NCBI GenBank assembly: GCA_016874135.1
Contig: VGVE01000036.1
Location: forward strand, 1-32,010
Direction: 5' to 3'
Length of the DNA: 32,010 nucleotides
Source of the DNA: Gammaproteobacteria bacterium
Lineage (GTDB): Bacteria; Pseudomonadota; Gammaproteobacteria; Pseudomonadales; Azotimanducaceae
Shown here: one piece after another, positions 23,154 to 32,010 of the stretch
Layout: every line of letters begins with the position of its first letter
Numbering within the stretch: position 1 is the stretch's first letter
The notes under the pieces: model-generated
Seen by the model: the letters and a program-made list of their open reading frames with translations, nothing else
The model's database searches: none
Told to the model about the DNA's origin: nothing
Translations under genes and position numbers: made by a program

Positions 23154-26100
23154 TTAGTCCTTCGGGGTGATGCTCTCGTTGGCCGCTGCCGGCTCGGCTG
23201 ACCACCACCACATGGGTGGCAGCGGCTGCGCATCCGGCCACTCTTGGTCAAGCGTCTCTGCATCATAGAGCACACCGCCTTTCATCACGCGGTTCAGCCG
23301 GGTGGTATGGCGCAGATCGTCGAGCGGGTTGGCATCGAGAATGACGATGTCGGCCAGTTTGCCTGGCGCAAGCGTGCCGAGGTCCTCGCTGATGCCGATC
23401 ATCTCAGCGGCCATTCGAGTGGCCGAAGTCAGCACCTGCAAATTGGTCATGCCACCACTGCCAAGGGCACGCATTTCCCAGTGAAAGCCGAGACCCTGCA
23501 GCTGGCCATGCGCACCAACACCAACCAGTCCACCTGCAGCAACGATCTTCCGTGCCTGCGCGGCCAGCGGTGTGAACACATGTTCACGGTCGTGCGCCCA
23601 GGGGCGCCGTAACGAGCGTGACATGAGCTCCGTCCACGGTGTGAAACGAGCGAGCTTCGGATCATCGAGCGGTGATTCGCGGGTGAAGAACCAGCCTTCG
23701 CCCCAGTGTCCGCCATAACTCACGAGCAACGTCGGCGTGTAGGCGATTTTGGAACTGGCGACCAGATGTACGACATCGTCGTACAGGTCGAGCAGTGGAA
23801 AGTTGTGTTCATTACCTGAAAAGCCATCGATGACGTGGGTGAGATTCAGTTTCATGTCGAGCCCACCTTCCGTGGTCGGCATGAGTTTCAGCTTTTTGGC
23901 CGCTGCGGCGAGCCACTGGCGTTGTTGGCGATTGCCCGAGATGTAGGCCTTCAGATTGTGTACGCCGTAGTGATCGCCATAGCGGCGGAGGATGTGTTCG
24001 GCGTGGGTGGCGGACTTGAAGGCATTGTTGCTGAAGACTCCGGGGCCGGTGGAGAGTGTTCTTGGACCGGTGACCAGTCCTGCATCCACCATGTCCTGGT
24101 AGGTCAGGATGTCCGCTGTTGACGGCTGGACATCGATCCCGGTGGTGACGCCATAAGCGAGATTGGCGAGCAGTGAAGGGTTGTGACGATCGAATACCCC
24201 GCGCAGCAGTCGATAGTGTGCGTGGGTATCGATGAACCCCGGCATCACGATCCGGCCTTCGAGGTCGATCTGCCTAGTCCCTTTGGGAATGATCAGGCTA
24301 TCGCGGCTACCGACCGCGTTGATCCGATCGCCTGTCACGATAACCACACCATCGGACATGGGCGGTTGGTCTGGCTCCATGGTCAGCATCGTGGCGTTCA
24401 CCAGCGCAATACTGTCTTCTGGAACATAACGCGGCTTCCAGATATCAATGTCGAGGTGGCGTACAGATGCATGCGCTTCCGCGGGTGTGTGTGCCTCCTT
24501 GTCAGCCTCCGCTTCCGCTGCTGCGGGCGTTGCACTTTCGGTTGTAGTCTTGGCTGCCGGTGGGCTCTTATTGTCGCGATAGTCGATTGAGCCCAGATCA
24601 CGAGAATGCCAGCGCGCACCAGTGGTCCAGTAGATCGATTGACCGTCCAGCGACCACGCGGCTGCATCGGCGCCGACGTCGGTCAATCGGACCTGCGGGA
24701 GCGACGGGGTGGTGAGTGACTGCACGACATCGCCGTAAGCGTTTCCGAGCCGCTGAATCACGTAGAGCTGATTGGCGTGGTGAACGAGAAAGTGCCTGCC
24801 ATCCGGCGCGATGTGCGCGCTTTCCGGAGCAATTTCCTCTTCGGCGACATAAGCACCCGGCCCCTTTACCTGGAGGTGGGTACGCCGATCCGTGCCATCG
24901 AGTCGCATCGAAATCAGTGATCCTGAGCCGGTACGGGCAAAGGGACCCGGTGAGGCGTAGAGGTAAACCCGATCGGATTCCGGTCCGAAGTGAGGAGCGG
25001 TCAAACCGGTCGCAGGTGCGATGACCGTCGACGCGCCACCATTGGCGGGCAAGCGGACGAGGTCCGCCCCACCGACTTGACCGAAATCGTTTTCCCTGAC
25101 ACGCCGCTCCTGGCCCGATCCGCGCAGAGCGATGATCCAGCGGCCGTCATTGCTGAAAATCGGGTCAGAGTAAAACGCGGCATGGCGTGTCAGTTGTGCC
25201 GGTGAGCCTCCCCCGGCTGGAACTTTCCAGAGGTGTCCGCCGCTTTGATCCCAGGTGGTGTAGACGATGTTTCGCCCGTCGGTGGACCAGGTGGGTTGAA
25301 ACGCCAGTTCACCCTCCGCCGAGATGACCTTACCGGTGTTTTTGACAAGATCGTGCACGTGAAGTTCGCCGAAGGCCGAAAAAGCCAGACGTTTTCCATC
25401 TGGCGCGAGGGTCGGATGCATGAGTACCCGAGCCTTCACCGGCCCGACACCAATGCGCCACGGGAAGTGCAGACGGGTGCCAAGTTCCTGCTCAACAGCG
25501 AATTCGAAGGGAATTGGGGTGGATCCACCGGACTCCGCGTCTATCCGGTGCACTTGTCCCGCACGGCTGGTAAACAGAAACCGGCCGTCAGCAGAAAAAT
25601 CATAGGCTGGCATAAGGTCGCGAGTGAACCGGCTCTCCTGTTCATCGTGTTCTACCGGCCAGATCAGCCAGCGATCCTCGCCTGAATCAAGGTTTCGAAT
25701 ACGCAGCCCGGTCTCGTGGCGATGCCGGGTGGCATAAACGAGCCTTTTGCCGTCAGGGGAGATTGCCGGGCGCATTGCACTGCCCGGTGCCTGGGTCAAC
25801 ACATCTTCGCGACCCTCTTGCAGGTCGCGACGGGCAATCTGCCAGATGGGCAGGGTCAAGTTGTAGGCAAAACCACCGATCCGACGCGCGTAATAAACAT
25901 AACGTCCATCCCCTGAATAAACGGCGCCCAGGGCATTGTGGCGCTCATCGATGGGCGTAGCCCGGTTCGATTTTGAGGTGGTGATCTGCACGCCCTTGCC
26001 ACCTTCCAATGGATAGGCCCAGAGCTCAAACGTACGAAGTCCCCACGTGGTACGAGAGACGATCAGGTGGTTGCCATCCGGGGAAAAAGCAGGTGAAGCA

Positions 26101-26489
26101 AATTCCACCTCTCCCTTTTCCTGGGTGATCTGGCTTGGTTCGCTGCCATCGGCGTTGGCAACCCACAGGTTTTCGACACCAGACCGGTCGCTGATGAATG
26201 CGATCGATGAACCATCAGGTGACCATATGGGCTGGCTGTCGAACGCCATGCCCGATGTGATGCGTGTCGTCTTACCGCCTTCAGCAGATCCCGTATAGAG
26301 ATCACCAAGCACATCCATCAGCAGGCGTGTCCCGTCGGGGTGAACGTCGATGGATAACCAGCTTGCGGTTCGCGTGGTGAAGGCAACGGTGCGTTCACCC
26401 TTGAGCGGTAGCCCTTCAGCCGCGGTGCTGGCGAGTGGCCACACCAGACAGAAAAACACGCAAAAACGCAGGTGAAACGCCGGGTTCAT
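23154..26489 (-). CDS. secreted TolB-like beta-propeller/amidohydrolase protein
   Basis: 1111 residues with a signal peptide (hydrophobic core FCVFFCLVWPLA, cleavage likely after STAA). Residues ~35-620 repeat WD40/TolB-style blades, each with SPDG or similar (WSPDGSSIAFISD, FSPDGNHLIVS, ISPDGKRLVYA, LAPDGKRLAFSA, FSNDGRWIIAL). The C-terminal ~430 residues are an amidohydrolase domain with metal-binding THAH, later histidines in NLTHVIDG and GNEHNFP, and the closing LGTLAPGKLADIVILDANP. It probably acts in the periplasm on a peptide-like or cyclic amide substrate. The ORF extends to 26522, but the signal peptide fixes the start at 26489. Divergent from the HIT gene. Confidence 0.88.
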   Translation of the reverse strand: MNPAFHLRFCVFFCLVWPLASTAAEGLPLKGERTVAFTTRTASWLSIDVHPDGTRLLMDVLGDLYTGSAEGGKTTRITSGMAFDSQPIWSPDGSSIAFISDRSGVENLWVANADGSEPSQITQEKGEVEFASPAFSPDGNHLIVSRTTWGLRTFELWAYPLEGGKGVQITTSKSNRATPIDERHNALGAVYSGDGRYVYYARRIGGFAYNLTLPIWQIARRDLQEGREDVLTQAPGSAMRPAISPDGKRLVYATRHRHETGLRIRNLDSGEDRWLIWPVEHDEQESRFTRDLMPAYDFSADGRFLFTSRAGQVHRIDAESGGSTPIPFEFAVEQELGTRLHFPWRIGVGPVKARVLMHPTLAPDGKRLAFSAFGELHVHDLVKNTGKVISAEGELAFQPTWSTDGRNIVYTTWDQSGGHLWKVPAGGGSPAQLTRHAAFYSDPIFSNDGRWIIALRGSGQERRVRENDFGQVGGADLVRLPANGGASTVIAPATGLTAPHFGPESDRVYLYASPGPFARTGSGSLISMRLDGTDRRTHLQVKGPGAYVAEEEIAPESAHIAPDGRHFLVHHANQLYVIQRLGNAYGDVVQSLTTPSLPQVRLTDVGADAAAWSLDGQSIYWTTGARWHSRDLGSIDYRDNKSPPAAKTTTESATPAAAEAEADKEAHTPAEAHASVRHLDIDIWKPRYVPEDSIALVNATMLTMEPDQPPMSDGVVIVTGDRINAVGSRDSLIIPKGTRQIDLEGRIVMPGFIDTHAHYRLLRGVFDRHNPSLLANLAYGVTTGIDVQPSTADILTYQDMVDAGLVTGPRTLSTGPGVFSNNAFKSATHAEHILRRYGDHYGVHNLKAYISGNRQQRQWLAAAAKKLKLMPTTEGGLDMKLNLTHVIDGFSGNEHNFPLLDLYDDVVHLVASSKIAYTPTLLVSYGGHWGEGWFFTRESPLDDPKLARFTPWTELMSRSLRRPWAHDREHVFTPLAAQARKIVAAGGLVGVGAHGQLQGLGFHWEMRALGSGGMTNLQVLTSATRMAAEMIGISEDLGTLAPGKLADIVILDANPLDDLRHTTRLNRVMKGGVLYDAETLDQEWPDAQPLPPMWWWSAEPAAANESITPKD

Positions 26490-26562
26490 CTGTGTACACC
26501 TGAACTGTCGGAAGTGCAACATGGTAGCATGCAGACGAATGCGAACTGGTGACCTTGAAGTG

Positions 26563-26991
26563 ATGAACTCAAGCCCCGACTACGATTCAGCCAATATCTT
26601 CGCGAAGATCCTTCGTGGCGAAGCGCCGTGTTACAAGGTGTTTGAAGATGAGCGCACGTTCGCCTTCCTCGATATCATGCCGCAGGCGGAGGGCCATACA
26701 CTCGTGATACCAAAGTTTGGAGCCGCGGATGTGTTCAGGCTGCCGTCTGAGGATCTGGCGGCAACCATCATCACCACACAACGTGTTGCGGGAGCCGTAA
26801 AAAAAGCCTTCGCTGCCCCCGGGGTGATGATTGCCCAGTTAAACGGTTCGGCTGCAGGACAGACGGTCTTTCATCTGCACTTCCACATCCTGCCGCGTTT
26901 CAATGGCATTGATATGCGCATGCATGCGCGTGGCATGGCGGATTGCGAAACACTGGCAGCACATGCAGAACGCATCAAGGCAGTTTTGTGA
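26563..26991 (+). CDS. HIT family protein
   Basis: 142-residue histidine-triad nucleotide-binding protein: SANIFAKILRGEAP near the N-terminus, DIMPQAEGHTLVIPK, and the triad HLHFH (His104, His106, His108). Members hydrolyse nucleotide phosphoramidates such as AMP-lysine; the exact substrate is not evident. The start is taken as ATG at 26563 because it places the N-terminus as in HinT-type proteins; in-frame starts at 26521 and 26539 precede it. It is divergent from the propeller-amidohydrolase gene, with 73 bases between the chosen starts. Confidence 0.92.
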   Translation: MNSSPDYDSANIFAKILRGEAPCYKVFEDERTFAFLDIMPQAEGHTLVIPKFGAADVFRLPSEDLAATIITTQRVAGAVKKAFAAPGVMIAQLNGSAAGQTVFHLHFHILPRFNGIDMRMHARGMADCETLAAHAERIKAVL

Positions 26992-27466
26992 ACCACGGAT
27001 TCTGACAGTTAGTTTTCGCCTTTCTCCCTGCCCGGGCTTGATCAACGCAGCACGACACAACCTTGGGTGCGAATGCACCTGCGAACCACCTGTTTGTGTT
27101 TGTAAAGCCCGCGACGATTTCGCGTAGCGCCGCCTATCGCACCACCCGCTGCGCGACGCACAGTCTGACTGCCGACAGTGAGCTGCTTCCTGTAGCGAAC
27201 AGTTTCTGAAAGACGGCACGCCGATTCTCCTGTTCGATGTACAGCGGATAGCAGTTTTCAGGCTATTGGCAAGCCCAGGGAGGTTCACCTAAGATCGGAT
27301 GCGCCGGTCAAGAATTACCGCCAATAACAACAACATAAAAAACAAACCTAACGTTTTTTGCGAGCAATCGGCTACTCAGCAGTCGCCAGGAGTCGAATCG
27401 GCTTGCGAACAGTTAGGCGTGACAGGAGTGGCACGGTGCACCCTGTCCAGTCTTGGGGGATAAGCC
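26992..27466. other. 475-base intergenic region, no gene recognised
   Basis: Between the HIT and DUF4124 genes. Small open frames on both strands have no protein-like character. A strongly A-rich tract lies at about 27320-27360 followed by CGTTTTTTGCG. This may hold the DUF4124 promoter. No tRNA, riboswitch or repeat was recognised. Confidence 0.5.
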
Positions 27467-27820
27467 ATGCAGGCACGGACACTGTGTGCGATTCTGTTCG
27501 TCGTTGCGGGCATCGTGCTCGCCTCCTCAGCAAAGTCCAGTGAAGTTCTCAAATGGGTTGACGCCAATGGCGGGACCCACTTCGGGGATCGTAATGCAGC
27601 CCCGGACTCTGGCGCTGCGGTCATCAAACTCCGGAGAGCCAACGGCATGGACGCACCGGACACTGCGGTGCTCGATCAGGGTGCAAATACGGCTCAGTTC
27701 GTGACGCTCAATCGACCGCAGGTGCAGAACAAACGCGGCTGGCGCGGCTACGAAGAGAACATGGCTCGCAACAAGAGCAGGGGTGTACGCCGAAACGCCA
27801 AATATCAAACGTGCCGATGA
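27467..27820 (+). CDS. DUF4124-domain secreted protein
   Basis: 117 residues with a signal peptide (about 1-25, LCAILFVVAGIVLASSAKSS) and the DUF4124 motif EVLKWVDANGGTHFGDRN, typical of small periplasmic proteins in proteobacteria. The C-terminal half is basic and hydrophilic (NKRGWRGYEENMARNKSR). Function unknown. A GGGGG tract lies a few bases before the ATG. It is convergent with mtgA. Confidence 0.85.
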   Translation: MQARTLCAILFVVAGIVLASSAKSSEVLKWVDANGGTHFGDRNAAPDSGAAVIKLRRANGMDAPDTAVLDQGANTAQFVTLNRPQVQNKRGWRGYEENMARNKSRGVRRNAKYQTCR

Positions 27821-27850
27821 CGTAAGGGGTACTTGCCTTGTGGTGGGTGG

Positions 27851-28567
27851 TCATTCCAGCCGCCGCAGATAGGCGTTCCCGCCGATGCCCCTGATCTGTT
27901 TCAGGATCCAGCGTTGGCGATTCAGTACTTTTGGTCCGGGTGCATCGACCCGATAGACGCCTGGGTTGGGTAGAACTGCCGCCAATAGGGCCGATCTTTC
28001 CGCAGAGAGTCGTTCTGCGCTGGTGTTGAAAAAGCGGCGGCTTGCGGCTTCCACTCCAAAGACGCCCGGGCCGAACTCGGCGATATTCAGATACACCTCC
28101 AGAATTCTCGTCTTCGGCCAGAGCCATTCGATCCAGAGCGTAAGCCAGGCTTCGAGTCCTTTGCGTACCCAGCTTTGACCGCTCCACAGAAAAAGATTTT
28201 TCGCAGTTTGTTGCGTGAGGGTGCTGGCCCCGCGTGTCGAAGTCCCATCCAGCCTCGCGGATACGGCGTTGCCGATTTCGATCAGATCGAACCCACCGTG
28301 ATCAGCAAAACGCTGGTCCTCCGCGGCGATGACAGCCAACTGAATATCCGGATCGATGCCCGCGAGATCACGCCATTCGTAACGAAACCGATATCCGGGT
28401 TCATCCTCGAGCGCGGCTTCCCAACGGTCTGCGAGCATAAACAGGGTGGTCGGCGGATCCACCCACCGCAGCGCGATGATCGGTACGACGGTGAGGATCA
28501 GCACGCAGAGGGTGAGCTGGATCAACAAGTTCCGTATCCGGCGGAAGAGCCGTGCCCGGTTGATCAT
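27851..28567 (-). CDS. mtgA: monofunctional peptidoglycan glycosyltransferase
   Basis: Polymerises lipid II into glycan strands at the inner membrane. 238 residues: one N-terminal membrane helix (about 12-32), then a GT51 domain with the catalytic Glu83 in IAAEDQRFADHGGFD, the lipid-binding motif RGASTLTQQTAKNLFL, and KTRILEVYLNIAEFGPGVFGVEAASR. No transpeptidase domain, so it is MtgA rather than a class A PBP. Length matches E. coli MtgA (242). Its promoter lies in the ~105-base gap shared with the divergent TetR gene. Confidence 0.95.
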   Translation of the reverse strand: MINRARLFRRIRNLLIQLTLCVLILTVVPIIALRWVDPPTTLFMLADRWEAALEDEPGYRFRYEWRDLAGIDPDIQLAVIAAEDQRFADHGGFDLIEIGNAVSARLDGTSTRGASTLTQQTAKNLFLWSGQSWVRKGLEAWLTLWIEWLWPKTRILEVYLNIAEFGPGVFGVEAASRRFFNTSAERLSAERSALLAAVLPNPGVYRVDAPGPKVLNRQRWILKQIRGIGGNAYLRRLE

Positions 28568-28671
28568 CTCGGCGGATTCCAGTGTCTCGTCGAATCAATC
28601 CGTTGCTGCGGTATTTGAAACTCACTCTGACATCGTCTGTATCTGCCGGCCTTCCGTTTTCGGCTCCTGAC

Positions 28672-29265
28672 ATGGCTTATCACCACGTCGATCTGCCTGT
28701 AGCGCTGTTGTCTGCGGTTGGCATGCTTGTCAATGAAGAAGGTATCGACGCGCTTACACTGCGTGGGACGGCGCGACGCGCGGGTGTTTCCCATGGTGCA
28801 CCTGCCCATCACTTTGGTGACAAGCGCGGCATGCTGACGGCGTTTGCAAAGCAGGCGGCGGTCCATCTTGAGCGATGCGTCCAGAATGCCCTCAACTCGG
28901 CGGACAGGACGAGTGCTGAAGCAGACCTGACGGCGATCGGTCTCGGCTTTCTCGAGTTTTCCATCATCCATCCCGCGCACTTTCTGGTCGTGAGCCGCGA
29001 TGAACTGCTCGACATGTCCGATGTCGCTCTGATCGCTGCGCGGCATCGTGGAGTGAAGCTAGTGCAAGGTGTTTTCGCAGATCCGATCGAATGCGGGCGG
29101 TTGCCGGCGGAAGACCGCGACGCGGTGGTCCTTGCGTACTGGGCACTGGTGACCGGCCTGTCTTCACTGAGTGATGGTCTCTCGATGTCGACCCTCACCC
29201 CAGGGCAGCGTCGCGCGCGGGCACATACCGCGCTGGAACTCTTTTCTCGACGTCTTACGCGCTGA
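28672..29265 (+). CDS. TetR family transcriptional regulator
   Basis: 197 residues from the ATG at 28672; the open frame reaches back to a GTG at 28582, but the extra 30 residues lack the family pattern. The helix-turn-helix is LTLRGTARRAGVSHGAPAHHFGDKRGMLTAF (about 30-55). The C-terminal part is an all-helical ligand domain (EADLTAIGLGFLEFSIIHP). Ligand and targets are unknown; mtgA, the nitroreductase and its own promoter are near. No ribosome binding site is obvious at the chosen ATG. Confidence 0.85.
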   Translation: MAYHHVDLPVALLSAVGMLVNEEGIDALTLRGTARRAGVSHGAPAHHFGDKRGMLTAFAKQAAVHLERCVQNALNSADRTSAEADLTAIGLGFLEFSIIHPAHFLVVSRDELLDMSDVALIAARHRGVKLVQGVFADPIECGRLPAEDRDAVVLAYWALVTGLSSLSDGLSMSTLTPGQRRARAHTALELFSRRLTR

Positions 29266-29301
29266 TCCGACCGTTTGCTGCACACCGCTGTCGAGCTGGC
29301 T

Positions 29302-30039
29302 TTAGGAGTCTTTGCGTGGCGGACCCGCCTGCGTAAAGCGGGTTCCCGGTGGATCAATGGCCCAATCCGGCGCTTGTGCCCAAGTGTCACCAAACACCAG
29401 TTCGCTCATGGGTCTGCGGCGAACGGGGCCGTGGTGGCCCATCGGACGGCCGAGGGTTACCGTACAGGCGATTCGAGCCGTGTCTGGTATCGCGAGCAAA
29501 GTACGAAGTTCCTGGTCAACGGCGCCATGAAACCCGGTGATCACACCGCCATACCCAAGCCCTCTGGCAGCAAGCAACAGGTTCTGTACTGCGGGATACA
29601 TCGACGCGCCTTCAAGCGGGTTAGGCACCCGATACGGCACGAAACACGGCAGGATCAGACACGGCACACTTTCGAAGTGATCCACATAAGATTGCATGAC
29701 CCCGGCCATGCGCGACTTCGGTGAATCCGGATCCGCCCCGGAACCTTTGTCGTACTGATCCGTTTCCCGTTTTGCGTTCCACACCGCCCGGGCGCCACGC
29801 GCGATGAGCGCCTTGGCCTCCGCCGCCTTCTCACCCCGCGTCAAAACAAGGAAACGAAACGGTTGCCGGTTCGAACCTGAAGGTGCCCGGGTCGCCGCAA
29901 ACAGGATGTCGCGGAGGGCGACGTCGGGCACCGGCTCTGCAAGGTAACGTCGAATCGCCCGTGTTGTGGTCAGCCCTTCCAATAGACCCACGGTGTCGGC
30001 AGCAAGCGGTCGATCACCTAGAAGTAGTGCTTCATTCAT
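29302..30039 (-). CDS. nitroreductase family protein
   Basis: 245-residue FMN-dependent reductase-like protein: TTRAIRRYLAEPVP and ATRAPSGSNRQPFRFLVL are FMN-phosphate-binding motifs at residues ~25-65, followed by AAVQNLLLAARGLGYG-type helix (YPAVQNLLLAARGLGYGGVITG). It likely reduces quinones or nitro- or halo-aromatics with NAD(P)H. The frame extends to 30852 on this strand, but that part is antisense to the short-chain dehydrogenase gene, and MNEALLLGDR is a natural start. Divergent from the dehydrogenase with only 42 bases between starts. Confidence 0.87.
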   Translation of the reverse strand: MNEALLLGDRPLAADTVGLLEGLTTTRAIRRYLAEPVPDVALRDILFAATRAPSGSNRQPFRFLVLTRGEKAAEAKALIARGARAVWNAKRETDQYDKGSGADPDSPKSRMAGVMQSYVDHFESVPCLILPCFVPYRVPNPLEGASMYPAVQNLLLAARGLGYGGVITGFHGAVDQELRTLLAIPDTARIACTVTLGRPMGHHGPVRRRPMSELVFGDTWAQAPDWAIDPPGTRFTQAGPPRKDS

Positions 30040-30081
30040 CGCAGTGTTAGGTTTGACGAAACGTTGCAACGATACGGGGAT

Positions 30082-30864
30082 ATGGTGGTCGATACGAGTC
30101 TCTTTGATCTGACAGGGCGGGTGGCACTCTTGACCGGTGCATCCAAGGGCATGGGTCAGGCGATGGCCGAAGGTCTCGCGGAGCACGGTGCGCGCGTGGT
30201 GATTTCCAGCCGCAAACAGGATGCCTGCGAGGCCGTTGCCGCTGAAATCAACAAACGATTCGGAGCGGGCCGTGCAGTCGCGATCGCCTGCAACGCCGGT
30301 TACAAGGAACAGCTCCAGAATCTGGTCGACCGCACTCACGATGCACTCGGAGCCATCGAAATACTGGTTGGCAATGCAGGCGTCAATCCGTTCTATGGAC
30401 CCATGTCCAAGATTCCCGACGATGCGTTTGACAAGATCCTTAACACCAATGTGAAGGCGAACCACTGGCTCTGCCAGATGGTGGCACCCGACATGATCGC
30501 CAAGGGGCGGGGTTCGATCATGATCACCTCGAGTACCGGTGCGTTCTCGGCGTCGGAAACGCTTGGAACCTACAACATCTCGAAACTCGCTGATATCGCG
30601 TTGATCCGCAACCTGGCACTGGAACTGGGGCCGAAAGGTGTTCGCGTCAATGCGATCTGCCCTGGGCTTATCCGCACGGACTTTGCCCGCGCCCTTTGGG
30701 ATAACCCGGAGGCAGCAAAGCGAACTCGAGAACAGGTGCCGCTGCGAAGGTTCGGAGAAGCGTCCGACCTCAAGGGTCTCGCCGTGTTTCTGGCTTCTGA
30801 TGCCGCGGCCTACATCACCGGTCAGGCGATGACAGTGTGCGGCGGTGCTCACATGTGGAGCTGA
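30082..30864 (+). CDS. short-chain dehydrogenase/reductase
   Basis: 260 residues from the ATG at 30082. The Rossmann motif is TGASKGMG, followed by NAG, catalytic Ser (ITSSTG, near 150-152), Tyr164 and Lys168 (YNISK), and the C-terminal AITGQ-like YITGQAMTVCGG. Typical classical SDR, oxidising an alcohol or reducing a ketone with NAD(P). An in-frame TTG at 30064 would add six residues; the GGGGA just before 30082 is close for a ribosome binding site. Substrate unknown. It lies between the divergent nitroreductase and a convergent MATE gene (12 bases). Confidence 0.9.
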   Translation: MVVDTSLFDLTGRVALLTGASKGMGQAMAEGLAEHGARVVISSRKQDACEAVAAEINKRFGAGRAVAIACNAGYKEQLQNLVDRTHDALGAIEILVGNAGVNPFYGPMSKIPDDAFDKILNTNVKANHWLCQMVAPDMIAKGRGSIMITSSTGAFSASETLGTYNISKLADIALIRNLALELGPKGVRVNAICPGLIRTDFARALWDNPEAAKRTREQVPLRRFGEASDLKGLAVFLASDAAAYITGQAMTVCGGAHMWS

Positions 30865-30876
30865 TGGTCGGAAGTT

Positions 30877-32010
30877 TCAGCGATGCGCGAGGCTCGCGAT
30901 ACGGCTGGAATCGCCGCTCGTTGACAGGAGTCGCAGGCCGAGGGCGATGGCCACGAGACCCAGCCCCACGGTAAGCCCCGCCCAATAACCAAATACGCCG
31001 AGGGGCGCTGTTCCAGTCAGCCCTTCGGCAAGACCTTCGGCGAGCCCAAAACCGAGCGGCAAGGCAATCAGCCAGTAGCCGATTAGAGCGATCACCATAG
31101 GCATGGTCGTGTCCTTGTAACCCCGCAGCGTTCCCGCTGCAACCGCCTGGGTATCGTCAGCAAGTTGGTAGAACGCGATGAAGATGAGCAGCGTTGCGGC
31201 CATCACCTTCACTTCGATGTCGTCGGTGTAGACGCTCACGAGCAGGTTTCGGCCCAGGAACAGGAGGATTCCCGCCACCACCGCGTAGACAAAGGCAAAT
31301 CGCCAGGCGGTTAGTGCCGAAAAACGCGCAGCCAGGGAGTCTCCAGCGCCAACATGAAATCCAACACGGATACCCGCAGCCGCTCCCAGCGCTGAAGGCA
31401 GAACAAACGTCATCCAGTTGAGATTGCCGGCAATGGAGTGCGCTGCCAGTTCGATCACCCCCATGCGTCCGATCAGGAAACCGACCAGGGAGAAAATTGT
31501 CATCTCGACGAAGAACGTGAGACCAATGGGAATGCCGATTCGCAGGAGTCTGTTGATCTCAGCGAAATCCGGCGGCGAAAATCGTGCAAAGACATCCGTG
31601 GCATGGAACCAGTGTCGACGGGTGACGAACAACATCGCGATGAGCTCCACCCAGAACACGATGGCGGTTGCCCAACCGGCACCGATACCACCGAGTTCAG
31701 GAAATCCCCACACGCCGAAGATGAAGGCATAGTTGAGTAGCGCATTGAGTGGAATGACGGAACCGGTGATCCACATCGGCGGCAAGGTGTGGCCAAGACC
31801 TTCACTGACCTGCCGCAGTGCCATGTAAAGCAGTACAGGTGGCATGCCGAAACACACCGCCTTGAGGTAACCGGAGGCGATGCTGGTCACTGCCGGGTCG
31901 ATGCCGGAGGCTTCGAAAACCAGCCGGCTATTCCAGAGGATGGTGATCATGATGACCGAGCTCGGGATGACCACCCAAAGCCCCTGACGAATCCGCTCTC
32001 CTGCGGCGTG
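30877..32010 (-). CDS. MATE family efflux transporter (5' end outside window)
   Basis: 377 residues are visible; the frame stays open to the window edge and reads AAGERIRQGLWVV before the part usually taken as start, so the true N-terminus lies beyond 32010. About ten membrane helices are present, with the MATE/NorM repeats (MPPVLLYMALRQVSEGLGHT, LPSALGAAAGIRVGFHVGAGD, YQLADDTQAVAAGTLRGYKD). It exports drugs or cationic compounds by proton or sodium antiport in the family. Complete members have twelve helices and about 450 residues. Convergent with the SDR gene. Confidence 0.92.
   Translation of the reverse strand, partial: HAAGERIRQGLWVVIPSSVIMITILWNSRLVFEASGIDPAVTSIASGYLKAVCFGMPPVLLYMALRQVSEGLGHTLPPMWITGSVIPLNALLNYAFIFGVWGFPELGGIGAGWATAIVFWVELIAMLFVTRRHWFHATDVFARFSPPDFAEINRLLRIGIPIGLTFFVEMTIFSLVGFLIGRMGVIELAAHSIAGNLNWMTFVLPSALGAAAGIRVGFHVGAGDSLAARFSALTAWRFAFVYAVVAGILLFLGRNLLVSVYTDDIEVKVMAATLLIFIAFYQLADDTQAVAAGTLRGYKDTTMPMVIALIGYWLIALPLGFGLAEGLAEGLTGTAPLGVFGYWAGLTVGLGLVAIALGLRLLSTSGDSSRIASLAHR

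Noticed and set aside
26839..27288. 149-codon minus-strand open frame
   Set aside because: It overlaps the HIT gene antisense and its translation has no family motif or normal composition.
27429..27440. TGGCACG as a second sigma-54 element before the DUF4124 gene
   Set aside because: No GC-containing -12 half at the required spacing.
30040..30852. Long open frame on the minus strand upstream of the nitroreductase
   Set aside because: It is antisense to the whole short-chain dehydrogenase gene, which has complete catalytic motifs; the upstream frame has none.

Overview
The window looks like a chromosomal segment of a GC-rich gammaproteobacterium. The order dnaX-ybaB-recR, the rnd-ycgL-ycgN run, a divergent pspF/pspABC locus, uup, mtgA and ypfJ are all typical of that class. 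The genus cannot be named from sequence reading alone. No transposase, integrase, plasmid replication gene or CRISPR array was seen. The content is mostly housekeeping plus a block of lipid or xenobiotic oxidation genes.

Layout. 1-2500: an ABC-F ATPase of the Uup type, a cluster of perfect stem-loops ending in a strong terminator hairpin, a degenerate tRNA-like 3' half, and an intact tRNA-Ser(GCU) on the minus strand. 2568-5808: the phage-shock (Psp) envelope-stress module, with pspF divergent from pspA, pspB, an enlarged pspC and a fourth small membrane coiled-coil gene; a -24/-12-like element lies ahead of pspA. 5834-6550: a glycerophosphodiester phosphodiesterase. 6667-11454: dnaX, ybaB and recR (replication and repair), then rnd, ycgL, ycgN and a small membrane protein, packed with overlapping start and stop codons.

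11455-17388: a vWA-type membrane protein gene that has lost its 5' part, a MoxR AAA+ ATPase paired with a CoxE-like vWA protein, and, convergent to them, two translationally coupled zinc metallopeptidase genes (M48 family and YpfJ). The M48 gene carries an in-frame amber codon 16 codons after its apparent start.

17528-23120: an alpha/beta hydrolase, a glutathione S-transferase, an UrcA-family secreted protein, a cysteine-rich zinc-ribbon protein, a VOC-fold protein, a CYP153-like cytochrome P450, and a divergent TauD/TfdA-type dioxygenase. 23154-26489: a 1111-residue secreted protein with a TolB-like beta-propeller followed by an amidohydrolase domain. 26563-32010: a HIT protein, a DUF4124 protein, mtgA, a TetR regulator, a nitroreductase, a short-chain dehydrogenase, and a MATE transporter running off the right edge.

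No clearly new multigene system was identified. The points most worth a second look are the amber-interrupted M48 gene, the 5'-truncated vWA gene, the fourth psp gene with the extended PspC, the stem-loop cluster with a tRNA-like remnant beside tRNA-Ser, and the 9-bp tandem repeat next to a long inverted repeat near 19.15-19.25 kb.
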